Assembly (NCBI GenBank): GCA_002337085.1
Contig: DDFH01000006.1
Coordinates: 1,021,098 to 1,085,097, forward strand
Source: Hyphomonadaceae bacterium UBA1933
GTDB lineage: Bacteria; Pseudomonadota; Alphaproteobacteria; Caulobacterales; Aquidulcibacteraceae
Direction: 5' to 3'
DNA: 64,000 bases
Under the pieces are notes generated by a model. The model worked only from the letters and a program-made list of their open reading frames with translations, searched no databases and was not told the origin of the DNA. Made by a program: the position numbers and the translations under genes. Position 1 is the stretch's first letter, and every line of letters begins with the position of its first letter. This document shows positions 17,936 to 26,700 of the stretch, one piece after another.

Positions 17936-18757
17936 TTAATAATTTGCGCTTAAGCGTGGATTTGCGGCTTGTGAGCCAGAGTTTTGAATAACGCGGGCAA
18001 AGCCATTGCCCTCGACGATTGCATCAACAATACCGTTTGATGATGAGTTTGCGACCTTGATGTTTGCGCCCTTTGCCCCATCCGAAAGTGCCTTTCCGGT
18101 TGCGGTTATGCGCATTGCACCATATTCATAAACCAACATAATGCCTTGTCCCTTTTTAATCAGCATGGTTTGGCCAAGGTCGCTATTACGCAAAGGCATA
18201 TTGGGTGAAAGATTATGGCTTGCGGTTTTGCCAACAATCTCAGAAGCGTCAACCAAGGTTCCGGTTGCCATTGAATCATTGACTTGTGTCCAAACAATCA
18301 TATCGGATGTGATAATTTCATTGCGGGGGACTTCACGATTTAAAACCGCGATTTCTTTTGTGCTATTGGGGCCATTCTGATTGGCGGCATTACGGCTAAG
18401 GTTTACTTGTGCGTATTTTTTATCGCCATCGGGGCCAAGTTCGGCGTCGCGCCCCCATACAGTTACTTCACGAACTTTTTCACTGTTTGTCCATTCAAGC
18501 CCAAGGGTTCTAAGTTTATATTGCAATGAATTTGCCGAATATACGAGTTTGTGGCGGTCAAGCGGTGCTTGGGCAATTATAATACCCGCTTTTTCACCGG
18601 CATTTTCAAAAATATCGCCAATAGTAACATTTTTACCTTCGGCAATTGCATTAGATTTCAATGCAAGACCATCTGCAAATGCAGCACTTGAGAGCATGTT
18701 TATCAACATTACTGCGGCGATTATATCAATGATTGATGGTAATCTTAATTTGGTCAT
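17936..18757 (-). CDS. flgA: Flagellar P-ring assembly chaperone FlgA
   Basis: Periplasmic chaperone for P-ring (FlgI) assembly. 273 residues; a signal peptide with hydrophobic core IIAAVMLINMLSSAAFA, then the SAF-type domain (about 140-270) with LNREVPRNEIITSDMIVW, GKTASHNLSPNMPLRNSDL and GQGIMLVYEYGAMRITATGK. GAGAGGG precedes the ATG. It sits between flgG and flgH in the operon. Confidence 0.93.
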   Translation of the reverse strand: MTKLRLPSIIDIIAAVMLINMLSSAAFADGLALKSNAIAEGKNVTIGDIFENAGEKAGIIIAQAPLDRHKLVYSANSLQYKLRTLGLEWTNSEKVREVTVWGRDAELGPDGDKKYAQVNLSRNAANQNGPNSTKEIAVLNREVPRNEIITSDMIVWTQVNDSMATGTLVDASEIVGKTASHNLSPNMPLRNSDLGQTMLIKKGQGIMLVYEYGAMRITATGKALSDGAKGANIKVANSSSNGIVDAIVEGNGFARVIQNSGSQAANPRLSANY

Positions 18758-18777
18758 ATTGCCCTCTCACCTAGCTA

Positions 18778-19566
18778 TTAACGAAGAATGCTTGAGGTGT
18801 TTTGCATCATTTCATCGCTGGCATTGATTACTTTTGAATTCATTTCATAAGCGCGCTGCGCAACGATAAGTGCCGAAATTTCATAAACTGGATCAACGTT
18901 TGAGGCTTCGACATAATTTTGGTTAAGGTTGCCAAAGCCTTCGGAATTTGGATTGCCAACCGTTGCCGGACCAGACGCGGCGGTTTCTTTCAAAAGATTG
19001 TCGCCCACTGATTCAAGACCGGCTGGATTGATAAAGGTGGCAATTGTTATTTGCCCCAAAGTTTGTGACGCGGTTTGCCCAGAGATTGTTGCGGTAACAG
19101 TTCCATCTTTGGAAATTGAAAAGTCGGTCGCATTTTCGGGAATCTGAATTTGCGGAATAACTGTATAACCGTCTCCGGTAACAATTGTGCCATCTGGCGA
19201 TGATGAAAAGTTACCAGCGCGAGTGTATGCGGTGGTGCCATCTGGCATTTGTACTTGAAAATAACCACGGCCATTAATTGCAAGGTCATATGGGTTATTG
19301 GTTTGGGTTAATGAGCCTTGTTTTGCAACGCGGTAAACCGAACCTGTCTTAACACCATAACCAACTTGAACACCGGTTGGGTCAACGTTTCCGGCATCAG
19401 AAGTTGATGCACCAGGGCGTTCAAGATTTTCATAAATCAAATCCTGAAATTCTGCTCTTTGACGTTTAAAGCCAGTGGTTGACATGTTGGCGATGTTGTT
19501 TGAGATAACATCAACATTAAGTGCCTGCGCTGCCATACCAGTTGCTGCAATGTTCATTGAACGCAT
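18778..19566 (-). CDS. flgG: Flagellar distal rod protein FlgG
   Basis: Builds the distal rod crossing the periplasm. 262 residues, the normal length. N-terminal MRSMNIAATGMAAQALNVDV and the rod/hook signature NIANMSTTGFKRQRAEFQDL; C-terminal VEASNVDPVYEISALIVAQR and AYEMNSKVINASDEMM form the paired coiled-coil ends. AGGTGAAAC precedes the ATG. It lies 7 bases after flgF. Confidence 0.97.
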   Translation of the reverse strand: MRSMNIAATGMAAQALNVDVISNNIANMSTTGFKRQRAEFQDLIYENLERPGASTSDAGNVDPTGVQVGYGVKTGSVYRVAKQGSLTQTNNPYDLAINGRGYFQVQMPDGTTAYTRAGNFSSSPDGTIVTGDGYTVIPQIQIPENATDFSISKDGTVTATISGQTASQTLGQITIATFINPAGLESVGDNLLKETAASGPATVGNPNSEGFGNLNQNYVEASNVDPVYEISALIVAQRAYEMNSKVINASDEMMQNTSSILR

Positions 19567-19573
19567 GTTTCAC

Positions 19574-20305
19574 CTATACTTTCGCTAATCTATCAATTGC
19601 CTTAGAACGCAAATCTTCGGCCTGTTTTTGTAGTTTTGTTGCGCTTTCAAAAGCGCGGGAAATTTCCATAATGTCGGTCAATTGCTGAACCGCATTTACG
19701 TTTGAACCTTCGACCATGCCTTGCACCACTTCAAAAGTTTCAGCCGGTGCGGCGGTTTCGCTTGTTGGCTTAAATAAATTGTCGCCAATTTTTTCTAATG
19801 TTCCGGGGCGATTAAATTTAAAGACACCAATTTGTCCAACTGATGCACCGTTTTGACGAATGTTTCCGTCTTTACCAATTAATGGTTCGCCTTGGGCAAC
19901 ATTGAGGGTTATTTCACTATTTGAATTATCAAGAACTGGCTTGCCATCATGGGTAACAAGGCGACCAGTGGTATCAAGCGTAAACTGCCCATCACGTGTG
20001 TATGCAGTGCCATCAGCGGTTTTGACCGCAAAAAAGCCATCACCAGTCAAGGCAACGTCAAACGGGTTTCCAGATTGGGTAAGGGTTCCAGGGCGAAAAT
20101 CGCGGGCGATTGAATAATCGCGAACAAATGAAACTGTTGTTGGGTTTTCAGCAATTTTTGCAGGGCGTTTTGTAATCGGCTCAAACAAGGCTTCTTCGGC
20201 CTTGAAGCCCGCAGTGGACACGTTTGCCATATTGTTTGCGGCAATTTCCATTTTGCGCATCAAGGCATTTTGTGCCGAAAGTGTGATTAAAATCGCATTA
20301 TCCAT
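19574..20305 (-). CDS. flgF: Flagellar proximal rod protein FlgF
   Basis: Proximal rod component, 243 residues. N-terminal ALMRKMEIAANNMANVSTAG FKAEE region, middle FDVALTGDGFFAVKTADGTA (about 78-97) and C-terminal VEGSNVNAVQQLTDIMEIS. It is the first gene of flgF-G-A-H, about 37 bases downstream of a predicted sigma-54 start site. In Caulobacter this operon is a late-class, FlbD/sigma-54-dependent unit, and the same arrangement is seen here. Confidence 0.96.
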   Translation of the reverse strand: MDNAILITLSAQNALMRKMEIAANNMANVSTAGFKAEEALFEPITKRPAKIAENPTTVSFVRDYSIARDFRPGTLTQSGNPFDVALTGDGFFAVKTADGTAYTRDGQFTLDTTGRLVTHDGKPVLDNSNSEITLNVAQGEPLIGKDGNIRQNGASVGQIGVFKFNRPGTLEKIGDNLFKPTSETAAPAETFEVVQGMVEGSNVNAVQQLTDIMEISRAFESATKLQKQAEDLRSKAIDRLAKV

Positions 20306-20353
20306 ATTACGCCATATTCTTGTCGTTACACATTTTGTGTTGGAAAAAGTTCT

Positions 20354-20368
20354 GCAATTGGTGTGCCA
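20354..20368 (-). promoter_or_regulatory. Sigma-54 (-24/-12) promoter for flgF-flgG-flgA-flgH
   Basis: On the minus strand the sequence reads TGGCAC-ACCAA-TTGC, a full match to the RpoN core TGGCAC-N5-TTGC. The predicted transcription start is near 20342, about 37 bases before the flgF ATG. Confidence 0.88.
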
Positions 20369-20402
20369 AGAAAAAATATAATAAAAACAATAAACTGAAT
20401 GG

Positions 20403-20417
20403 TTAACTAAATCTTAA
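20403..20417 (-). promoter_or_regulatory. CtrA-type box in the flgF/fliL divergent region
   Basis: The minus strand reads TTAA-GATTTAG-TTAAC (extending to TTAACC), the full TTAA-N7-TTAAC consensus of the alphaproteobacterial cell-cycle regulator CtrA. Further TTAAC half-sites lie at 20502, 20516 and 20529 on the plus strand, close to the fliL start, with 13-14 base spacing. Confidence 0.65.
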
Positions 20418-20468
20418 AGGGTAAAAAATTACCTATTAATGCAGTTAAAAAGAAAATTTTATGAAAAT

Positions 20469-20487
20469 GTCGGCAATTTTTGCCGAC
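20469..20487. promoter_or_regulatory. FlbD/ftr-like palindrome
   Basis: GTCGGCAA-TTT-TTGCCGAC is a perfect 8-bp inverted repeat. Its core CGGCAA...TTGCCG resembles, from memory, the ftr enhancers bound by the flagellar activator FlbD in Caulobacter. It lies about 130-145 bases upstream of the predicted sigma-54 start site of flgF, the usual distance for a sigma-54 enhancer, and about 90 bases upstream of fliL. Confidence 0.75.
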
Positions 20488-20573
20488 TTAAATACTTTTC
20501 ATTAACTCACAGGCGTTAACCTTAAAACTTAACGATTCGTTTTTTGATAAAAATTTGATTCTCGGGAACCCAA

Positions 20574-21200
20574 ATGGCAGACAAAAAAGAAGAAGCCCCA
20601 GAAGTAGAAGGTGAAGAAGGCGCAAAACCCGCAAAGAAAAAACTTTCGGGCAAAGCATTAATTTTATTCATCGTCCTGCCGGCAATTTTACTTTTGGGCG
20701 GCGGCGGTGCTGCTGCTTACTTCCTTGTTTTTAATAAGAAACCTGCTGCTGAAGCGTCAAAAGATGCACATGGTAAAGAAGACAAAAAAAAGGGTGAAAA
20801 GAAAGACGAAAAGAAAGGCGGCCACGGTGGTGGTGAAGGCGGTGCTGCTAGCGCTGATGCTGCGGATGGAATCAAAACTTCTGAAGGCCCAAATGGTGAA
20901 ACTTTCTTAACGCTTCCGGATATGGTCGTTAATATTTCGACAACTGATAATCGCGCGGTTTTCTTAAAATTGCGCCTGACTTTACAAGTTAAGGATTCCG
21001 AGGTTGCAGATGCAATCAAACCTGCCGTTCCCCGTATTAAAGATCAATATACAGGCTTTTTACGTGAATTACGGGTTGAGGATATCCAAGGTTCTGCCGG
21101 ATACACGCGCTTACAATTGGAATTATTAAAGCGAACTAATTTGGCGGTTGCTCCGGCACATGTTGATGCAGTTTTAATTGAAGAGATTTTGGTGAACTAA
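20574..21200 (+). CDS. fliL: Flagellar basal-body protein FliL
   Basis: Inner-membrane protein that supports stator function around the MS ring. 208 residues: a short cytoplasmic charged segment, one membrane helix (LILFIVLPAILLLGGGGAAAY, about 28-48), a Lys/Glu/Gly-rich linker (about 55-95) and the periplasmic FliL domain (about 105-208: TLPDMVVNISTTDNRAVFLK, LQVKDSEVADAI). First gene of a tight operon; its stop overlaps the fliM start as TAATG. CtrA-like half-sites lie just upstream. Confidence 0.95.
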   Translation: MADKKEEAPEVEGEEGAKPAKKKLSGKALILFIVLPAILLLGGGGAAAYFLVFNKKPAAEASKDAHGKEDKKKGEKKDEKKGGHGGGEGGAASADAADGIKTSEGPNGETFLTLPDMVVNISTTDNRAVFLKLRLTLQVKDSEVADAIKPAVPRIKDQYTGFLRELRVEDIQGSAGYTRLQLELLKRTNLAVAPAHVDAVLIEEILVN

Positions 21201-22321
21201 TGGCTGATCAAGACGATATGGCAGCCGCGTGGGAAGCGGAAATGGCAGCTGCAGAAGGCAGCAATGATGCCTTTGTCGCCGAATGGGAAGCCATGGTTGG
21301 TGACGAAAGTGGCAAGTCCATTTCATCGACCTCTATCGGCATTGAAAGAGTATTGAACCAAGACGAAATCGACAGCCTTTTGGGCTTTGATTTGGGTGAT
21401 GATAATAGCGCGGGTAACAATGGTATCCACGGCATTATTAACTCGGCACTCGTGTCATATGAACGTTTGCCGATGTTGGAAATTGTATTCGACCGTCTAG
21501 TAAGGTTGATGACAACCTCATTGCGTAATTTCACATCTGATAACGTTGAAGTATCGCTTGATCATATTTCATCAATTCGTTTTGGCGATTATTTGAATTC
21601 AATTCCATTGCCGGCGATTTTGGCGGTATTCCGCGCCAAAGAGCTTGATAACTATGGCTTGATGACGGTTGATTCTAACCTGATTTATTCAATTGTGGAC
21701 GTGCTTTTGGGTGGGCGTCGCGGCACGACTGCGATGCGTATCGAGGGGCGTCCATATACAACAATCGAACGTATGCTTGTGACCAAGATGATTGACGTAA
21801 TCTTGGAAGATATGCGCGCGGCATTCCGCCCAATTCGCGATGTTGATTTTGCACTTGATAGAATTGAAACTAACCCACGATTTGCGGCAATTGCCCGCCC
21901 TGCGAACGCGGCGATTATGGTAAAAATGCGTATTGATATGGAAGATCGCGGTGGACGTGTTGAGCTTTTGTTACCTTATGCGACTTTGGAACCAATTCGT
22001 AACATGCTTATCCAACAATTCATGGGTGAAAAATTTGGCCGTGACAATATTTGGGAAGGCCACTTGGCTAACGAATTATGGTCAACCAATATGGATGTTG
22101 AGGCGGTGATTGATGAATTACCAGTCCCATTAGGCAGAATGCTTAATTTAAAAGTAGGCGAAACAATATTCCTTAACAAAACCCAAGACAGCGCGGTCGA
22201 GCTACGGTGTGGCGAAATTCCACTAACCAAAGGCAGAATGGGGCGGATGAATTCATCCATCGCCATTCGGGTTGACCGTGCCTTATCCAAATCCACCAAA
22301 TCGGAGATTTTTAAACGATGA
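21200..22321 (+). CDS. fliM: Flagellar motor switch protein FliM
   Basis: C-ring protein that binds CheY-P and reverses rotation. 373 residues. The N-terminal extension ends in LNQDEIDSLLGFD, the typical FliM/CheY-binding region, here near residue 50, so about 40 residues of acidic sequence precede it. The middle CheC-like domain (about 75-270) includes YERLPMLEIVFDRLVRLM, followed by the C-terminal SpoA domain (about 285-365). Coupled to fliL by TAATG and to the next gene by ATGA. Confidence 0.96.
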   Translation: MADQDDMAAAWEAEMAAAEGSNDAFVAEWEAMVGDESGKSISSTSIGIERVLNQDEIDSLLGFDLGDDNSAGNNGIHGIINSALVSYERLPMLEIVFDRLVRLMTTSLRNFTSDNVEVSLDHISSIRFGDYLNSIPLPAILAVFRAKELDNYGLMTVDSNLIYSIVDVLLGGRRGTTAMRIEGRPYTTIERMLVTKMIDVILEDMRAAFRPIRDVDFALDRIETNPRFAAIARPANAAIMVKMRIDMEDRGGRVELLLPYATLEPIRNMLIQQFMGEKFGRDNIWEGHLANELWSTNMDVEAVIDELPVPLGRMLNLKVGETIFLNKTQDSAVELRCGEIPLTKGRMGRMNSSIAIRVDRALSKSTKSEIFKR

Positions 22322-22890
22322 CTTATGCACTAATCGCACAATTTGCAGGGCCTGCGGCACAATTGCTTTTGGTGTTGGCATTGATGTGGGTCGGCATCCT
22401 ATTCATGCGTGTTGATAGCAAGCTTACAAAAATGAAGCGTGGAACCGATGGCGTTAGAAACACTATTATTGATCTTAATAAAGCTGTTGAAAATGCCCGC
22501 GAAGCCTTGGCGGAATTAAAAACCGACACTTCTACACAAATTGAGGATATTAATGAAAAAATCGCCGAAGCCCAAAAAATGGTCGAAGGCTTTAAATTTC
22601 TACAAAGTGTGCAGAAAAATCTGCGTCCAACAGAGGCTAATAGTGGGGCAAATACATTCAATCCACGTGGTGCAGAGCCAAAAGGACTGCCACCGATAGA
22701 ATTTGCAGAAGAAATTCAACCTTCTGTTAATCGTCGGGAACTAAAATCACGATTTGACGATGATGAATTTCTATACGAGCGTGACCGTCCGCACTATGCC
22801 CGCCGCAAAAGTGCTGAAAACCTGCGCCCTGAATATGATTCTTATCCATCAGAAAATTCGCGCCGCACTAATTGGGGCGGATTGAGGTAG
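22318..22890 (+). CDS. DUF6468 flagellar-operon protein
   Basis: 190 residues: an N-terminal membrane helix (QLLLVLALMWVGILFM, about 15-30), a cytoplasmic coiled coil (about 40-105, the DUF6468 core SKLTKMKRGTDGVRNTIIDL) and a charged Arg/Asp-rich disordered tail. Members are found next to fliM/motE in alphaproteobacteria; the biochemical role is unknown. The start overlaps the fliM stop by 4 bases (ATGA), indicating translational coupling. Confidence 0.85.
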   Translation: MTYALIAQFAGPAAQLLLVLALMWVGILFMRVDSKLTKMKRGTDGVRNTIIDLNKAVENAREALAELKTDTSTQIEDINEKIAEAQKMVEGFKFLQSVQKNLRPTEANSGANTFNPRGAEPKGLPPIEFAEEIQPSVNRRELKSRFDDDEFLYERDRPHYARRKSAENLRPEYDSYPSENSRRTNWGGLR

Positions 22891-22892
22891 AA

Positions 22893-23663
22893 ATGAAACT
22901 AAAACCCCTAAGCGTTCTGGCGATAATTTTAATGAGTGTTGGTGCAGTAGAAGGCGGTCGCTTTCTGCTAAAGGCGAATAATGCCTTTGCATCCGCTGAA
23001 AAAAAAGAAGAAAAGGCTGATGATGCCAAAGGGGGGGATCCATCAAAGGCTTATGTGGATGCTAATCCAAACGCTAATCAAATGGCATCTTGTGTTCCTG
23101 CCGACCTTGCAAAGGAAAGCGGTATTTCGGCATCTGAATTCAAATTATTGCAAGCATTACAAGATAGACGTCAGCAACTTGATAAACGTGAAGCTGATAT
23201 CATTACCCGCGAAGGTGTGGTTAAAACCGCCGACGCCATCGTGATGCAGCGTATTGAAACCTTAAAAGGCGTTGAAGCCAATATTCAAAAACTTCTTGGT
23301 CAAGTTGACGATATGGAACAAAAACGTATTGCCAATCTTGTTGCAGTTTATGAAAAAATGAAACCAAAAGACGCGGCAAAAGTCTGGGAAGGCATGTCAG
23401 ATGAGGTTCTGTTACCCATTGCATCACGCATGAAAAACCAATCATTGTCATTAATTCTTGCCAAAGTTTCGCCAGAGCGGGCGCGGGCAATTACCGCAAA
23501 ACTTGCGCAAATTGATAATGGGAATTTGGATCAAAAAATGGCGGATGCCAAACCAACACAAATGGCGCAAAATACACCTCCTGCTGGTGCGAAACCAAAT
23601 GCTGCCGCACCACAAGGGGCTAATAAAGGGCCGACACAATTGGCGGGTGGCCCAACAAAGTAG
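22893..23663 (+). CDS. motE: MotE-family flagellar protein
   Basis: 256 residues. The ATG at 22893 has GAGG upstream and follows the previous stop by 2 bases; an in-frame TTG at 22872 is rejected. N-terminal signal/anchor (LSVLAIILMSVGAVEGGRFLL), a coiled coil (about 85-145, READIITREGVVKTADAIVM) and the MgtE-N-like domain (about 146-205) with YEKMKPKDAAKVWEGMSDE and ILAKVSPERARAITAKL. The Pro/Ala/Asn-rich tail is probably disordered. In rhizobia MotE is a periplasmic chaperone for MotC; here the role in the motor is inferred. Confidence 0.88.
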   Translation: MKLKPLSVLAIILMSVGAVEGGRFLLKANNAFASAEKKEEKADDAKGGDPSKAYVDANPNANQMASCVPADLAKESGISASEFKLLQALQDRRQQLDKREADIITREGVVKTADAIVMQRIETLKGVEANIQKLLGQVDDMEQKRIANLVAVYEKMKPKDAAKVWEGMSDEVLLPIASRMKNQSLSLILAKVSPERARAITAKLAQIDNGNLDQKMADAKPTQMAQNTPPAGAKPNAAAPQGANKGPTQLAGGPTK

Positions 23664-23715
23664 AAATTAAATGAAACGGAATAATGGCAAATAGGAATAG
23701 GATTTAAATAATAAA

Positions 23716-26700
23716 GTGTTTTTTAGACGGGTAACGGTTTCACTTCTAAGTTTGTCTATCGCCATAAATCCGGTGATGGCACAAACCGTTGCGCCTGTTG
23801 TAAACAATGCCAACCTTGAAATGGATGCCAGCCAAACCGAAAATTACGCGCGCTTGATATTTAAATGGCAAGTACCGCGTTCTGACCGGATTAAAGCAAA
23901 GCAGATGTCATCCTTGCTAGAACTTGAGCTTCCCGCAACCACTAATGCTGACCCTGCTGTATTGAAAACCCGCGCTGGTGAATTTGTGGTCGGTAGTGCG
24001 TTATCGGCGGATAAAAAGACCTTGCGACTTGCATTGGCACGTGATGTGCGGGTCGAAATTTCAAAAAATGGTAATTATGATGTGGTTGACCTTGTATTAA
24101 AGGGAAGACCATCGCCGGGTAAATTCGACCCCAATAAAAAAGAATCGCAAAAAGTTTCTGAAATTGAAGAATTGCTTAAACCAAAGCCAGAACAAACCGA
24201 CACATTAGATCAAAAGCTTATAAATCGTCCTGCGCCTAAAAATGCAAAAGTTTTGTCGGTTGATGCGGCGCAATCAAAATTATTTACGCGTATCACAATT
24301 AATGGCGTTAATGCCAATCCGTTATTTGCCCGCAAAAGGGATCGTGTGGCATTAACAATCCCTGGTGTTTATGCGCTTGATGTTGGTGAATTGCGCGCAA
24401 GTCTGCCAAGGCGCGTAAAAGATTTAGTGCGTTATAATGATAGTAAATACACATCCTTGGTGATGGATGTTGCCCCAGGTTCTGTGGTCCGTAAAGGAAG
24501 CGACAGGGGCAAGGTTTATGTCGATATATTCCCACCTGGAACCAATCTTGATACCCCTGACGCCGCAACTATCGAACGTGCAAACGAGAAAAATGGCGGT
24601 AAAGTCGATGCAAAAGCGGCGCAAACTGACATTCCTGATGCAATGGATCACGGCGAAAACGCATCAATTGAAAAGAACTTACCATTAAATGATGCTGCCG
24701 ATAAAAAAGGCGTAAACGAATTTACCGAGGCCGAAGAATATAAGCCACCGGAATATCATGACCCTGCGCCTAGTGGTGTGGTAAAAGTAATCAATCGTCA
24801 AATCGGTTCAGACTATGTTTTGGATTTTGGTTTTGACGACAATGCACCGGCGGCAATTTTTAGGCGTGGTGCAAATATTTTCATTCTTTTTGGCACGAAT
24901 GCTAAATTCAACATTGATGCCGTTAAAAAAAGTAATCTTTATAACGCAATTACGCCAATTTCTGGTGATGGCGTCGCCGGTGTAAAAATTACCGCCGCTG
25001 ATAATATTGCTGCTACACCTGCTGCACTTGGAAAACATTGGATTATTACCATTGCCCCCAAAGCGCCAAAAGATATGCGCACAATATTAATCAAGGGCGA
25101 AAGAACACCTGATGGCGCAAGCCGACTAAAAGCGACTGTCCCAGATGCCGTTACCACCGGAAGCATTAATGATACCGATGTTGGTGATACAATTTTGGTT
25201 GGTATGTCCTATGGGCCGCCAAGCGCATTAATGCAGCAACGCTCATACCTTGAGGCAAATTTCATTCCAACATATCACGGTTTAGCGGTTATTCCGCGTA
25301 CCGAAGATATGGGAATAAAACTGGCAATGGATGGTTTTGTAATTGACCGTCCACATGGCATGGAACTTTCCAACACTTTTGCAGCGGGTGAAGATGAAGG
25401 GCAAAATCATTCTGTTGTATCTGCACCAGGTTTTGTGGATTTTGTTAAATGGCGCCTTGGCCCAATGGCAGATTTCACTAATAATTTGCAAAAATTGCGT
25501 CTGCTTGCGTCTAATGAGATTGACGACAATACCAAAGGGATTCAGGCGCAAACAAATTTGGCTCGTTTTTATCTTGCATGGGAAATGGGTGAGGAGGCTT
25601 TGGGCGTTGTAAAAGTCTTGCGCTCAATGCATCCAGAGCAGCAGAACGACCCCGAACTCCTTGCCATGATGGGCATTGCCCAAACCATGATGGGTCGCGG
25701 GCGCGAGGCTTTGCAAACCTTCAACGCGCTTGAATTGAAGGATGATGCGGCATCACACTTGTGGGCAACAATTGCGGCAATGGATGCTGGCAATCCAGAA
25801 GAAGCCACAAAACAATTTGAACAAGGTGCAGAGGTACTTGATACTTTCTCAAAAGACTATCAGGCGAAATTTGTGCTTGCTGATGCTATGGCGTCACTGC
25901 AAACAAAAGATTATGCTGGCGCGGTTTTAAGTGCGAAAAAAGCCGGTGAACTTGCGGGTGACCCACACACCAAAGAAATGGCACGCCTAATAGAGGCGCA
26001 GTCAGAAGGTGAGTTGGGGCAATTTGATGGCGCATTACAAACCTTACAAGAGCTTGCAAAATCAATATTCCCAGATATATCGGCACGCGCACAATATGCA
26101 AATGCGATGTTGGGTGTGGAAAAAGATCCATCAACCCGCAATGACGCAATCAAAGTTTTGGATTCACTTCGCTATATGTGGCGCGGTGACGATTTGGAAA
26201 TTGATATTTTACGCAATCTGGGTGAGCTTTACATTCAGGCGGGCGATATTCGCTCTGGCCTTTCAATACTTGCTAGTGCCTCTACCCTAAGACCAGATTT
26301 ACAAGCATCACGAGATTTACGTGATGTATTATCACGGCAATTTAAATATCTGTTCCTTGATGGTGGCGCGGACGGTATGGATAGCGTGCAGGCACTTGCA
26401 CTATTCTATGACTTCCGCAATTTAACTCCGGTTGGTCCAGAAGGCGATATGATGGTGCGCGGTCTTGCCGATAAATTGGTTGCGCTTGATTTATTGCCAC
26501 AGGCGGAAGAGTTATTATCACACCAAGTGGAAAAAAGGTTGCAAGGCTTTACCAAGGCACAAGTTGCAACCGATCTTGCGGCAATTTATTTAATTGATAA
26601 AAACCCTGAAAAGGCACTTTATACAATTGGTGCAAGTCGGGTTGCCGATTTGCCGGAAAATTTAAACCATTATCGCCGGATGATAGAGGCAATAGCCCTA

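Noticed and set aside
20342..20355. A plus-strand GG-N10-GC match that could be a sigma-54 promoter for fliL
   Set aside because: Only the GG and GC positions match, it is over 200 bases from fliL and it lies on the opposite strand to a full-consensus site.
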